Shown here: positions 26,761-35,356 of the stretch, in pieces
Layout of the letters: the number at the start of each line of letters is the position of its first letter
How positions within the stretch are numbered: position 1 is the stretch's first letter
NCBI RefSeq assembly: GCF_001431645.1
Contig: NZ_LLXU01000092.1
Coordinates: 34,416-98,415, forward strand
Source: Stenotrophomonas panacihumi
GTDB lineage: Bacteria; Pseudomonadota; Gammaproteobacteria; Xanthomonadales; Xanthomonadaceae
Length of the DNA stretch: 64,000 nucleotides
Reading direction: 5' to 3'
Position numbers and translations under genes: made by a program
The notes under the pieces: model-generated
What the model saw: the letters and a program-made list of their open reading frames with translations, nothing else
What the model was told of the DNA's origin: nothing
Databases searched by the model: none

Positions 26761-27465
26761 TCAGGCCGCTGAAGAAAGGTCGGGCAAGGTGGGCTCGGTG
26801 CGCAGTGCCAGGCCGAACTGGCGGGCCAGCTCGTCGAGCAGCACGCGCTGCACCGCTTCCATGCCGGAAGGACCGCCCAAGTCTAGCACCGAGGTCACCT
26901 GCAGGCCTTGGTAGCCACAGGGATTGATGCGCTGGAACGGTTCCAGGTTCATGTCCACGTTGAACGCCAGGCCGTGGAAAGTGCAGCCGCGGCGCACGCG
27001 GATGCCGAGCGCGGCGATCTTCGCATCGCCCACGTACACGCCCGGCGCGCCTTCGCGGCGCACGGCGATGATGTTCCATTCCAGCAGGGTGTCGATGATC
27101 GCCTGCTCGATGCGGCACACGTATTCGCGCACGCCGATGCCGACGCGGCGCAGGTCCAGCAGCGGGTAGACGACGATCTGGCCGGGGCCGTGGTAGGTCA
27201 CCTGGCCGCCGCGGTCGACGTGGACCACGGGGATGTCGCCCGGCGCCAGGACGTGCTCGTCCTTGCCGGCCTGGCCAAGGGTGAACACCGGGTCGTGCTC
27301 GACCACCCACAGCTCATCGACGGTGGAATCGGTGCGGGCGTCGGTGAAGCGCTGCATCGCGCGCCAGACCGGCTCGTACGGCTGGCGGCCAAGGAAGCGC
27401 ACCACCGCCGGTTGCAGCGCCGCCGGCGTGGCCGGGGCCACCTCGCAGGCGCTTACAGCGTCCAC
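26761..27465 (-). CDS. lipB: Octanoyl-ACP:protein N-octanoyltransferase
   Basis: 234 residues. It transfers octanoate from ACP to a Lys of lipoyl domains, giving the substrate for LipA. The signature [17 protein letters not shown] is at 85-101, the catalytic Lys149 is in [15 protein letters not shown] and the catalytic Cys183 in NPCGYQGL. The GTG start at 27465 overlaps the end of ybeD by 13 bases and follows a GGAAGTGAA stretch; this length is normal for the family. Confidence 0.97.
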   Translation of the reverse strand: MDAVSACEVAPATPAALQPAVVRFLGRQPYEPVWRAMQRFTDARTDSTVDELWVVEHDPVFTLGQAGKDEHVLAPGDIPVVHVDRGGQVTYHGPGQIVVYPLLDLRRVGIGVREYVCRIEQAIIDTLLEWNIIAVRREGAPGVYVGDAKIAALGIRVRRGCTFHGLAFNVDMNLEPFQRINPCGYQGLQVTSVLDLGGPSGMEAVQRVLLDELARQFGLALRTEPTLPDLSSAA

Positions 27466-27731
27466 TTCACTTCCGGGTGGTCGCGCAGGGCGGCATGGGC
27501 GGCGTCGTACTGCTCGCGGCTCTCGGCACGGAAACCGATGCGCACGGACACGTACTTGCCGTTGCTCGAATGACGCCAGCTGATGCGCTCTTCGAGCACT
27601 TCCACGCCGCTGTCGGTGAGCAGGCGCGGCAGCTCGGTCTCCAGGCCCTTGTCGGCGGTGCCCATCGCGCTGAGCTCGAAGGTGCCGGGGAACTGGAAGC
27701 CGTGATCGGGGTTGTCGGACTTGATCTCCAT
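27453..27731 (-). CDS. ybeD: DUF493 / YbeD-family protein
   Basis: 92 residues, the usual size. It has [17 protein letters not shown] at the N-terminus and [20 protein letters not shown] in the middle, the conserved stretches of the ACT-like YbeD family. The function is not established, although it is nearly always upstream of lipB, as here. The ATG at 27731 gives MEIKSDNP; an ATG at 27740 would add three residues. It is the first gene of the ybeD-lipB-lipA unit. Confidence 0.92.
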   Translation of the reverse strand: MEIKSDNPDHGFQFPGTFELSAMGTADKGLETELPRLLTDSGVEVLEERISWRHSSNGKYVSVRIGFRAESREQYDAAHAALRDHPEVKWTL

Positions 27732-27800
27732 GGGCGCCATTATTGGGCCCCGGGCGGGCAAACCCAACCCCGGGACCGGGATGCAGCGTCGCGCATGGAA

Positions 27801-27824
27801 GCCCCGCCCGGTGGCGGGCGGGGC
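27801..27824 (-). terminator. GC hairpin after the CsgG-like gene
   Basis: A 10-base stem (GCCCCGCCCG, 27801-27810, with its complement at 27815-27824) 8 bases beyond the CsgG-like gene stop. There is no T tract on the minus strand, so it may be a weak or Rho-assisted terminator. Confidence 0.5.
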
Positions 27825-27831
27825 GCGTGGC

Positions 27832-28812
27832 TTACTTGGACAGCTCCAGCAGGGTCGAGGAGACCCAGCCCTTGTTGCCCATCTCGTCCTCGACCTCCCA
27901 CATCGCCCCCTCCTTGTTGCCGGTGGGGTACAGCATCATGCCCACGTCCAGGGTGCGCACGGCGGCGCCGGTGCCCTTGGCATTGGCGAGCAGGCGCGCC
28001 GGCTTGGCCACGGTCACCGCCTGCTGGGCGTTGCTGGCCGCGGCGTTGCCGGACAGGCCGCCGAGCTGGCTGACCATGTCGGTGTAGGCCTGCAGGTAGG
28101 CCAGCGTGATGACCTGGCCAATCTCGGTGTTGGCATAGCCGCTGGCGCCGGCCGCGCCGTAGTCGTAGCCGCTGAACAGCCGGCCGCTGCCGCCCCAGCC
28201 CAGGTCGGTCTTGGTGGCATTGCCCTCGGACATGGCGACCTGCTCGGTGGAGCGGGTGTCGGTCAGGGTGAGGACCACGTCGGCGGTCTTCTTCTTCATG
28301 TTGATGCCGCCGATCACCTGGCCGGCATTGCCACCCACCAGGCCGCCGAGCAGGCCGCTGATGGCGTTGCCGCCGGCGTTGCTGTTCTGCGAGACCAGGT
28401 CGGGCACCAGCACGTAGTCGGCGGCCTTCATCTGGCCCTTGCCGACATTGGAACGGTTGCGCAGTTCGCCACTGGCGGCGAGGTCGCGTTCGGCCTTGGC
28501 GGCGTTCAGGCCGGCACCGCGGTCCACCAGGGTGAAGCAGTGCGAGCGGTTGACGAACACCTTGATCAGCTTGGACGGCGCCGGCAGCTGCTGCCCGCTC
28601 CACCAGTTGGTCGCATCCTCCGGCTCCAGCACCGAGACCGTCCCCAACGGCTTGGCGCACACCGGAATGTCGGCTTCACCCTGTTTGCGCTGGTCCTGCG
28701 CGCTGCCCTTGAAGGCGTCCTTGAAACCCGCCGAGGCGGGCTGGCTGGTCACGGCCAGGCACAGGCCGAGCATTCCCGCGGCCATGGCGGCCGGGACAGA
28801 CAAGTTCTTCAT
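27832..28812 (-). CDS. CsgG/HfaB-family periplasmic or outer-membrane protein with C-terminal SH3-like end
   Basis: 326 residues. Signal peptide (MKNLSVPAAMAAGMLGLCLA, cleaved about residue 28). The central part has the CsgG-type layout: KLIKVFVNRSHCFTLVDRG, RDLAASGELRNRSNVGKGQMKAADYVLVP, then a Gly-rich stretch ISGLLGGLVGGNAGQVIGG and VVLTLTDTRSTEQVAMSEG. The last 50 residues (LDVGMMLYPTGNKEGAMWEV then KGWVSSTLLEL) look like a bacterial SH3 domain. CsgG itself is a lipoprotein channel for curli secretion; this protein has no lipobox and no csg genes nearby, so curli secretion is unlikely. Confidence 0.75.
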   Translation of the reverse strand: MKNLSVPAAMAAGMLGLCLAVTSQPASAGFKDAFKGSAQDQRKQGEADIPVCAKPLGTVSVLEPEDATNWWSGQQLPAPSKLIKVFVNRSHCFTLVDRGAGLNAAKAERDLAASGELRNRSNVGKGQMKAADYVLVPDLVSQNSNAGGNAISGLLGGLVGGNAGQVIGGINMKKKTADVVLTLTDTRSTEQVAMSEGNATKTDLGWGGSGRLFSGYDYGAAGASGYANTEIGQVITLAYLQAYTDMVSQLGGLSGNAAASNAQQAVTVAKPARLLANAKGTGAAVRTLDVGMMLYPTGNKEGAMWEVEDEMGNKGWVSSTLLELSK

Positions 28813-28831
28813 GCGTCACTTCCCTCTGCAT

Positions 28832-28911
28832 GCATCCGTTCCGCGGATGCGGTCCAAACAGTGGGAGTCCCCAAGGGGACATCCCGTTCCCCGGGAATGC
28901 TGGGCATTCCC
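28832..28911. promoter_or_regulatory. Three inverted repeats in the leader/promoter region of the CsgG-like gene
   Basis: GCATCCG with its complement (28832-28850, 5-base loop), the palindrome GTCCCCAAGGGGAC (28867-28880), and GGGAATGC-TGG-GCATTCCC (28893-28911). All are perfect dyads within 80 bases in the divergent region. They could be operators or leader RNA hairpins of the minus-strand gene. Function unknown. Confidence 0.4.
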
Positions 28912-28994
28912 GTGTTCATGATACGCCCGGCGCACGTCAGCCGGATGACCGGATCTGGCGAAAAAATGCGCAACGCACCGGTGCGCCGGCGGTA

Positions 28995-29029
28995 CTGGCA
29001 CGGTTGCAGGTGAAAGCGTCTAATTTCAC
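28995..29029 (+). promoter_or_regulatory. Candidate promoter and overlapping dyad for lpxR
   Basis: -35 CTGGCA (28995-29000), 18-base spacer, -10 TCTAAT (29019-29024, 5 of 6 matches). The -10 is overlapped by the inverted repeat GTGAAA-N8-TTTCAC (29010-29029), a plausible repressor site. The lpxR ATG is 85 bases downstream of the -10. Confidence 0.4.
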
Positions 29030-29108
29030 GCGACGCTGTCTCCCCATTCACATTCCTCAACGGCCGCGCTGGCTAGCGTCCGGCCATCACACCCCCACGG
29101 CCCACTGC

Positions 29109-30176
29109 ATGCCCCCACTTCGTCCGCTGTCCCTCCTGCTGGCCGCGGCGCTGTCCACCGCCGGCCTTTCCGCCACCGCCCGTGCCGCCGACCAGTGCGA
29201 ACAAAGCACGATGGACCAGACTCCCCCGGCGGTGAATTTCCGTGTCGACAACGACCTGTTCGGCGGCGCCGACCAGGACCAGGGCTACACCAACGGCGCG
29301 GTGATCACCCTGGTGTCGCCGAACCTGGTCGACTACACCGACGACCCCTGCCTGCCGCGCCTGGCGCGCTGGGTGAACAGCCATCTCGAACGCCTGCATC
29401 CGGGCGAATTCCAGCAGCAGAACATGGTCTTCTCGTTCGGCCAGGGCATCTTCACGCCCACCGATTTCACGCGGAAGGACGTGATCCCCGACGACCGCCC
29501 GTACGCCGGCATTCTGATGGCCAGCTTCGGCTACAACGCCCGCAACGACGACCACCTGCGTACCACCCAGCTGCAGCTGGGCGTGGTCGGCCCGTGGGCG
29601 CTGGGCAAGCAGGTGCAGAATGCGGTGCACGAGGTGCTCGGCGACGAGAAATTCCAGGGCTGGGACAACCAGCTGCACAACGAACCGCTGATCGGCATCG
29701 TGCACGAGCGCATGCGCCGCTGGCCGGCGGATGCGTCGATCAACGCCGGCGGCTGGGGCTGGGACGCGATCACCCATTGGGGTGGCACGCTCGGCAACCG
29801 CGCGACCTACGCCAACATGGGCGCGGAAGTGCGCTTCGGCTGGAAGCTGCCGGACGACTTCGGCAGCACGCCGATCCGCCCGGCCGGCGAGAACACCGCG
29901 CCGAGCCTGCACGGCCGCCCCACCGGCTGGTCGGGCCACCTGTTCGTGACCACCGATGCACGCTGGGTGCTGCGCGACATCACCCTGGACGGCAACACCT
30001 TCCGCGACAGCCACAGCGTGGACAAGCGCCCGGTGGTGGCCGACATCGGCTACGGCCTGGCGATCATGCGCGGGCGCTGGAAGTTCGCGCTGGCGCGTTA
30101 CCACCGCACGCGCGAGTTCGATACGCAGAAGGAACTGCCGGTGTACGGCAGCTTCACCATCAGCCGCATGCTCTGA
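29109..30176 (+). CDS. lpxR: Lipid A 3-O-deacylase LpxR family
   Basis: 355 residues. Signal peptide (LRPLSLLLAAALSTAGLSATARA), then an outer-membrane beta-barrel of the DUF2219/LpxR type. The conserved N48-D49 (VDNDLFGG), the YTNG loop (60-63), PYAGILMASFGYN and H190 in QLHNEPLIG match the calcium and catalytic residues of LpxR. The enzyme removes the 3'-acyloxyacyl group of lipid A at the outer leaflet, which softens recognition by host receptors and alters permeability. The C-terminal residue is Leu, not Phe. It is monocistronic between two dyads and a terminator. Confidence 0.88.
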   Translation: MPPLRPLSLLLAAALSTAGLSATARAADQCEQSTMDQTPPAVNFRVDNDLFGGADQDQGYTNGAVITLVSPNLVDYTDDPCLPRLARWVNSHLERLHPGEFQQQNMVFSFGQGIFTPTDFTRKDVIPDDRPYAGILMASFGYNARNDDHLRTTQLQLGVVGPWALGKQVQNAVHEVLGDEKFQGWDNQLHNEPLIGIVHERMRRWPADASINAGGWGWDAITHWGGTLGNRATYANMGAEVRFGWKLPDDFGSTPIRPAGENTAPSLHGRPTGWSGHLFVTTDARWVLRDITLDGNTFRDSHSVDKRPVVADIGYGLAIMRGRWKFALARYHRTREFDTQKELPVYGSFTISRML

Positions 30177-30198
30177 GCGCACGCGGGATGCTGCAATG

Positions 30199-30224
30199 AA
30201 AAAGCCGGCTTTCGCCGGCTTTTT
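30199..30224. terminator. Bidirectional terminator between lpxR and dacC
   Basis: AAAAAGCCGGC (30199-30209) with its complement at 30214-30224 and a short loop, with A and T tracts on both sides. It lies between convergent genes. Confidence 0.9.
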
Positions 30225-30233
30225 CGTCAACGC

Positions 30234-31439
30234 TTATTCCGATTCCCACCACAGCCAGAAGGCGTCCCACAGGCGCTTGAAGAAGTTGCCCTCTTCCACC
30301 GCGTTGATCGCCACCAGCGGCGCTTCGGCCACGACCTTGCCGTCGAGCTGCACCTTCACCTTGCCGACCGCCTGGCCCTGCTTGATCGGCGCGACCAGGT
30401 TCTTGGCCACCTCGATGCTCGGCTTCAGGTCGTTGTAGCGGCCACGCGGCGCCATCACCAGCAGCGGCTGCGCGACGCCCAGCTGCACCTGGTCCTGCGC
30501 GCCCTTCCACACCTTCTGCTGGGCGACGACCTTGCCCGGCTCGTACAGGCGGTGCGTCTCGAAGAAGCGGAAGCCCCAGTTGAGCAGCGCCAGGCTGTCG
30601 TCGGCGCGCTGCTTCTCGGAGCTGTCGCCCATCACCACGGCGATCAGGCGCTGGTCGCCGCGCTTGGCCGAGCTCATCAGGCAGTAGCCCGCCTCGGAGG
30701 TGTGGCCGGTCTTGATGCCATCCACGCTCGCATCGCGCCACAACAGCAGGTTGCGGTTCGGCTGGGTGATGTTGTTGACCGTGAATTCCTTGACCTTGTT
30801 GTACGCGTAGGTCTCGGGATAGTCGCGCACCATCGCCCGGCCCAGCAGCGCCAGGTCATAGGCGGTGGTGTGGTGGCCCTCGGCGCTCAGGCCGTGCGCG
30901 TTGACGAAGTGCGAGTCCTTCATGCCGATCTTGGCGGCGTAGCTGTTCATCAGCGAGGCGAAGGCCTCTTCGCTGCCGGCCACGTGCTCGGCCAGGGCGA
31001 TCGCGGCATCGTTGCCGGACTGGATCGCCATGCCTTTTTCCATGTCTTCCAGGCGCGCAGTCTGGTTGACCGGGAAGCCGCTGTAGCTGCCGTCGGTGCC
31101 GGCGCCGCCCTCGCGCCAGGCGCGCTCGCTCATCATGACCTGGTCGTCGCGGGTGATCTTGCCGTTCTTCAGTTCGGCGGCCACCACGTAGGACGTCATC
31201 ACCTTGGTGATGCTCGCCGGCGCCAGCTGGGTATGGACGTTGTCGCCCGCCAGGACCTGGCCGGTGTCGTAGTCCATCAGCACCCAGGCCTTGGAGACCG
31301 CCGGGGCCGGGGCGGGCGGCGTCGGGACCGCGGCCGTGGCGGCGGCAGCGGCCGGTGCCGGCTGCGGCGTGGGGGTCTGCGCGGAAACCAGGCCGACGGC
31401 CAGCGTGGCCGCGACTGCGACGGCGAAGCGGAATTTCAT
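30234..31439 (-). CDS. dacC: D-alanyl-D-alanine carboxypeptidase (PBP5/6 type)
   Basis: 401 residues. Signal peptide followed by a Pro/Ala-rich stretch (about 22-47), then the transpeptidase-fold domain with S76-ITK79, S141-GN143 and K243-TG245, all three catalytic motifs of S11 peptidases. A beta-sandwich domain follows, and the C-terminal amphipathic helix FFKRLWDAFWLWWESE anchors it to the inner membrane. It trims pentapeptide stems in peptidoglycan. The Pro/Ala linker after the signal is longer than in E. coli PBP5. It follows rlpA by 141 bases, so it may have its own promoter. Confidence 0.95.
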   Translation of the reverse strand: MKFRFAVAVAATLAVGLVSAQTPTPQPAPAAAAATAAVPTPPAPAPAVSKAWVLMDYDTGQVLAGDNVHTQLAPASITKVMTSYVVAAELKNGKITRDDQVMMSERAWREGGAGTDGSYSGFPVNQTARLEDMEKGMAIQSGNDAAIALAEHVAGSEEAFASLMNSYAAKIGMKDSHFVNAHGLSAEGHHTTAYDLALLGRAMVRDYPETYAYNKVKEFTVNNITQPNRNLLLWRDASVDGIKTGHTSEAGYCLMSSAKRGDQRLIAVVMGDSSEKQRADDSLALLNWGFRFFETHRLYEPGKVVAQQKVWKGAQDQVQLGVAQPLLVMAPRGRYNDLKPSIEVAKNLVAPIKQGQAVGKVKVQLDGKVVAEAPLVAINAVEEGNFFKRLWDAFWLWWESE

Positions 31440-31580
31440 CGAACAACGACTCCTGCAGCCCCGGGAGGGGGGCGATGGTGGCCCGGAGGCCGGTGGGGCC
31501 CTGCGCGGGCCGGAAAAACGCATTGTAGGCCGATCAACGCCCGTCACCGCCAATGCGGCGCGGGCGCGACCCGCGTCGGC

Positions 31581-32978
31581 TCAGTTGGCCACGACCTGCG
31601 GGCGGCCGAATCCCAGACCGGCGATGCGGGCGGCAAGTTCCGAAGCGCTGGCGTGGTCGGGCGCATTCACGCGCAACCGCCACAGCGTGCGGCCGCCACT
31701 GACGATGTCGCTGATGCTCGCGCCGGGAATGCCGGCGGTGGAGAGCTGGCTCAGCGCGCGGTCGGCGTTCTCGCGGCTGGCGAAGCTGGCGACCTGCAGC
31801 AGGATGTTGCCCAACGCGGCCTGCGCGGGCGTGGCCGGGCGCGATTCGGGCACGGCATCGGCGACCTTGCGCACGACCGCGCTGCCGACCGCGGCAGGCA
31901 CCACGGTGGCGGCAGCCACGCCGGGGGTGGAGGCGGCGACGGCCGGGGTTTCGGCGTGCGACGGCGCGGCCGACGGCTTGCCGGTGGCCACGCGCACGCC
32001 CTTGGCCTTCATCCAGGCATCGAAGTTGTCGGCATTGCCGGGCTGCGGCGCGTCGGCCACCCGGTAACGCCAGCGTTCGGATTCACTGCCGGCCGTGGTG
32101 GCCCGCGCGACGGTCGCGACCGCGGCGGCGGGCGAGGCGGTGGTAGGCGCCGGCGCCGCGGGCGTGCCAGTGCCCTGCGGCAGGCGCTTGACCAGTTCGT
32201 CGATGCGGCTCGGCTCGACCGGCTTGGCCGCCGCCACCGCCGTGACCGGCGCGGAAGCCACCTTGCCGCCATTGCGACGCGCCAGCAGGCCGGCGTTGTC
32301 GGCTTCGGTCAGGCCACGCACTTCCACCCGGCCGGTGCCACGCTGGGTGATGCCCAGCTTCACCGCGGCCGCGTAGCTGAGGTCGATCACGCGGCCATCG
32401 TGGAACGGGCCGCGGTCGTTGACGCGCACCACCACCGAATCGCCGGTGTCCAGGTTGGTGACCAGCGCGAAGCTCGGCAGCGGCAGCGTCTTGTGCGCGG
32501 CGGTGAAGGCGTACATGTCGTACACCTCCTTGTTGGAGGTCAGCCGGCCATGGAACTTGTTGCCGTAGTACGAGGCGGTGCCGGTTTCGACATAGCCCTC
32601 GGCGTCGTCGCGCACCTTGTAGCTTTTGCCGAGCACTTCATAAGGCGAGCGATTGCCGACCGCCGAATGCGCTTCGTTGGTCACCAGTGGCTCGGGGATG
32701 CAGGCCACGTTGGGCACGTAGTCCGGCGTGGTGTCCTTGACGCCCGGCTTGTAGAGGCCGCCGGCGGTGTAGTCGCCCCGCGTGGAGGGGTCTTCCTTGG
32801 CCGCCGCGTAAGGCGAGGTCGCGGGGCAACCGGTGGCGACGCGCGCCGGCCCCTTGCCTTCGACCTTGACGCCCTTGCCGGCGGAGGCGGCGAAAGGCGA
32901 CTTCTTCGGCGCGCTGCTGCAGGCCGCCAGGCCCATCACCAACAGCACGGGCAACCACCAGGTGCGATGCATGTTCAT
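31581..32978 (-). CDS. rlpA: Septal-ring lipoprotein RlpA with SPOR domain
   Basis: 465 residues. Lipobox GLAAC with Cys20. The double-psi beta-barrel domain (about 130-225) has ETGTASYYGNKFHGRLTS and VVVRVNDRGPFHDGRVIDLS, including the conserved Asp and His of the lytic transglycosylase RlpA. A long Ala/Pro/Val linker (about 240-385) leads to a C-terminal SPOR domain (ILLQVASFASRENADRALSQ to the end), which binds denuded glycan at the septum. It should cleave naked glycan strands and help daughter-cell separation. Its ATG overlaps the mltB stop by four bases, which fixes the start at 32978. Confidence 0.93.
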   Translation of the reverse strand: MNMHRTWWLPVLLVMGLAACSSAPKKSPFAASAGKGVKVEGKGPARVATGCPATSPYAAAKEDPSTRGDYTAGGLYKPGVKDTTPDYVPNVACIPEPLVTNEAHSAVGNRSPYEVLGKSYKVRDDAEGYVETGTASYYGNKFHGRLTSNKEVYDMYAFTAAHKTLPLPSFALVTNLDTGDSVVVRVNDRGPFHDGRVIDLSYAAAVKLGITQRGTGRVEVRGLTEADNAGLLARRNGGKVASAPVTAVAAAKPVEPSRIDELVKRLPQGTGTPAAPAPTTASPAAAVATVARATTAGSESERWRYRVADAPQPGNADNFDAWMKAKGVRVATGKPSAAPSHAETPAVAASTPGVAAATVVPAAVGSAVVRKVADAVPESRPATPAQAALGNILLQVASFASRENADRALSQLSTAGIPGASISDIVSGGRTLWRLRVNAPDHASASELAARIAGLGFGRPQVVAN

Positions 32979-34096
32979 GCCGGGGGCAACTCCTTTCCGG
33001 CGATGGCCTCGGACAGCTGGAACACGGCCATCGCGTACATTTTCGAGATGTTGTAGCGGGTGATCGCGTAGTAGTTCTGGAAGCCCAGCCAGTACTGCGG
33101 GCCGGCGTCGGTGTTGAGTGTGATCGGCGTAGCGAGCGTGCCGGCTTTCACCGGCGCCGAGGCGTGATAGCCACGGCGCGCCAGGTCGGCCAGCGGATAG
33201 GTCGGCGTCCAGTCGTCCGGGTTGAATTCGGCGTGGCCGGGCGCGAGCGTCGCCGGCACGGCCACCTGGCCACCGCGCACCCAGCCGCCCTTGCCGACGA
33301 AGTAGTTGGCGATCGAGGCGAACACGTCTTCGTAGGTATTGAAGAGGTCGCGATGGCCGTCGCCATTGCCATCCACCGCGAACTGGCGATAGCTGGACGG
33401 CATGAACTGGCCCATGCCCATCGCGCCGGCATAGCTGCCGATCAGCGTGGTGATGTCCAGGTTTTCTTCCTTGCCCAGCGCGAACAGCTGGCCGAGTTCG
33501 TCGCGGAAGAACAGCTCGCGACGCACTTCGCGTTCGAGCTTGGCCGGGTCGCCGCTGCGCGGATAGCGGAACGCCAGCGTGTACAACGCATCGAGCACGC
33601 GGTACTTGCCGGTGTTGGCGCCATAGCTGGTTTCCACGCCGATGATCGCCACGATCACCTGCGCCGGCACGCCGGTGGCGGCCTCCACGCGCGACAGTTC
33701 GGCGCGGTGCTGTTCCAGGAACGCGCGACCGCCATCGATGCGCGCCTGGGTGATGAACATCGGCCGGTATTCGTTCCACGGCTTGACCCGCTCGGCCGGG
33801 CGCGACATCGCGGCGATGATCGGGTCGCGGAACTGCGCCTGCGCGAGCACCGCGTCGATCTGCTGCGGGTCGATGCCGTACTTCGCGGCGGTGTCGCGCA
33901 CGAAGTTGGCGCGCGCGGTTTCGAACGGCACCGGCGTGAGATCCACCGGCGGCAGTGCGACGGTTTCCGGCTTGGCTTCACTGGGGACGGCGGACTTGTC
34001 CGGCGCGGGCGTGGTGGCCGCGCGCGGCGGTTGGGCCTGGGTGGCGCACGCCCCCAGGCAAACAAGCGTCAGACAGACCAGCGCGCTACGGATCAT
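32975..34096 (-). CDS. mltB: Membrane-bound lytic murein transglycosylase B
   Basis: 373 residues. Lipobox LGAC with Cys17, a 40-residue linker, then the SLT domain with catalytic Glu155 in IIGVETSYGANTGKYRVLDAL and the family stretch GSYAGAMGMGQFMPSSYRQF. It cleaves glycan strands to 1,6-anhydro ends in the periplasm from the outer membrane. The start is uncertain: ATG at 34096 begins the lipoprotein signal, but its ribosome site is poor, and in-frame ATGs at 34141 and 34162 exist. It lies 138 bases after rodA, so a separate promoter is possible. Confidence 0.93.
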   Translation of the reverse strand: MIRSALVCLTLVCLGACATQAQPPRAATTPAPDKSAVPSEAKPETVALPPVDLTPVPFETARANFVRDTAAKYGIDPQQIDAVLAQAQFRDPIIAAMSRPAERVKPWNEYRPMFITQARIDGGRAFLEQHRAELSRVEAATGVPAQVIVAIIGVETSYGANTGKYRVLDALYTLAFRYPRSGDPAKLEREVRRELFFRDELGQLFALGKEENLDITTLIGSYAGAMGMGQFMPSSYRQFAVDGNGDGHRDLFNTYEDVFASIANYFVGKGGWVRGGQVAVPATLAPGHAEFNPDDWTPTYPLADLARRGYHASAPVKAGTLATPITLNTDAGPQYWLGFQNYYAITRYNISKMYAMAVFQLSEAIAGKELPPA

Positions 34097-34234
34097 CGGC
34101 ACATCGGCAGTTTCGGGATGAATTACTCCCAATAAGACCATGAAACAAAAGAACTTTGCCACCCGTCAAGTGCGGCGGGCATGGCGCGTATTCATATGAA
34201 GGACGCGCGAAGGCCCTTTCGACGCGGGAAAACG

Positions 34235-35356
34235 TCAGGCGCCGCCGTGTACCGGCCGGTGCGCCTTGACCGCCATCACCACGCCCAGGCCGGCCAGCAG
34301 CGACACCGCCGACGTGCCGCCGTAGCTCATCAACGGCATCGGCACGCCCACCACCGGCAGCAGGCCGGAGATCATGCCGCCGTTGACGATCACGTAGACG
34401 AAGAACGCCAGGCCCGTGGCGCCGGCCAGCAGGCGCGAATAGGTGTCGCGCGATTGCGAGGCGATCCACAGGCAACGGCCGATCACCACCAGGTACAGCG
34501 TCAGCACGGTGGCCACGCCAAGCCAGCCGAATTCCTCGCTCAACACCGAGAAGGCGAAGTCGGTGGTCTGTTCGGGGATGAAGTTCAGGTGCGACTGCGA
34601 GCCCAGGCCCCAGCCCTTGCCGCCCAGCCCGCCCGAGCCGATGGCGATCTTGGACTGGATGATGTTCCAGCCCGCGCCAAGCGCATCGCTCTCCGGGTTG
34701 AGGAACATCATGATGCGATCCTTCTGGTAGGGCCGCAGCAGCCAGAACCACGCCACCGGCGCGGCCGCGGCCACGCCGCCCACGCCCACGCCGACCCACC
34801 ACCACGGCAGCCCGGCCAGCAGCAGCACGAATATGCCGCTGGCGGCGATCAGCACGCCGGTGCCGAAGTCCGGCTGCAGCATGATCAGCGCGGTCGGCAC
34901 GCCGACGATCACCATGCTCACCAGCACGGTGGGAATGCGCGGCGGCAACGGCATGCGATGCAGGTACCAGGCCACCATCATCGGCAGGCTGATCTTCAAC
35001 AACTCGGCCGGCTGCAGGTAGAACAGCTTCAGGTCCAGCCACTGGCGGCCGTACTTGCCGGTGCCGAGCACGAACACCGCCAGCAGCGGCAGCATCGACA
35101 GCGCGTAGATCACCGGCGTCCACGCGCGCAGGCGCAGCACCGAGATGCGCGAGATGCCCCACATCGCGCCCATGCCGATGACGAAGCGGATGCCCTGCGC
35201 CATCACCAGGTGGTCGCCGTTGGCGGCGCCGCCGGCGCTCTTGAGCACCGCCAGGCCGATCACCATCAGGCCGGCCAGCGCCAGGCACAGGATCCAGTCC
35301 AGCGTGCGGGTGAAGCGCACGCCCAGGTCGAACAGCCAGCGCAGGAAATCACTCAC
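34235..35356 (-). CDS. rodA: Rod-shape peptidoglycan glycosyltransferase RodA
   Basis: 373 residues with about ten membrane helices, the SEDS family layout. It has GRQWLDLKLFYLQPAELLKI (the catalytic Asp region), QPDFGTGVLIAASG and GWGLGSQSHLNFIPEQTTDFAFSVLSEEFGW, and ends VGVPMPLMSYGGTSAVSLLA. It polymerises lipid II with PBP2 in the elongasome. The ATG overlaps the mrdA stop by four bases (ATGA). Confidence 0.97.
   Translation of the reverse strand: MSDFLRWLFDLGVRFTRTLDWILCLALAGLMVIGLAVLKSAGGAANGDHLVMAQGIRFVIGMGAMWGISRISVLRLRAWTPVIYALSMLPLLAVFVLGTGKYGRQWLDLKLFYLQPAELLKISLPMMVAWYLHRMPLPPRIPTVLVSMVIVGVPTALIMLQPDFGTGVLIAASGIFVLLLAGLPWWWVGVGVGGVAAAAPVAWFWLLRPYQKDRIMMFLNPESDALGAGWNIIQSKIAIGSGGLGGKGWGLGSQSHLNFIPEQTTDFAFSVLSEEFGWLGVATVLTLYLVVIGRCLWIASQSRDTYSRLLAGATGLAFFVYVIVNGGMISGLLPVVGVPMPLMSYGGTSAVSLLAGLGVVMAVKAHRPVHGGA

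Noticed and set aside
28996..29008. TGGCACGGTTGCA as a sigma-54 promoter for lpxR
   Set aside because: The two halves TGGCAC and TTGC are separated by only two bases instead of the five needed for -24/-12 spacing.
30552..33056. 834-codon plus-strand open frame opposite dacC, rlpA and the end of mltB
   Set aside because: It is an antisense shadow with no recognisable motif; all three minus-strand genes have catalytic motifs or lipoboxes.
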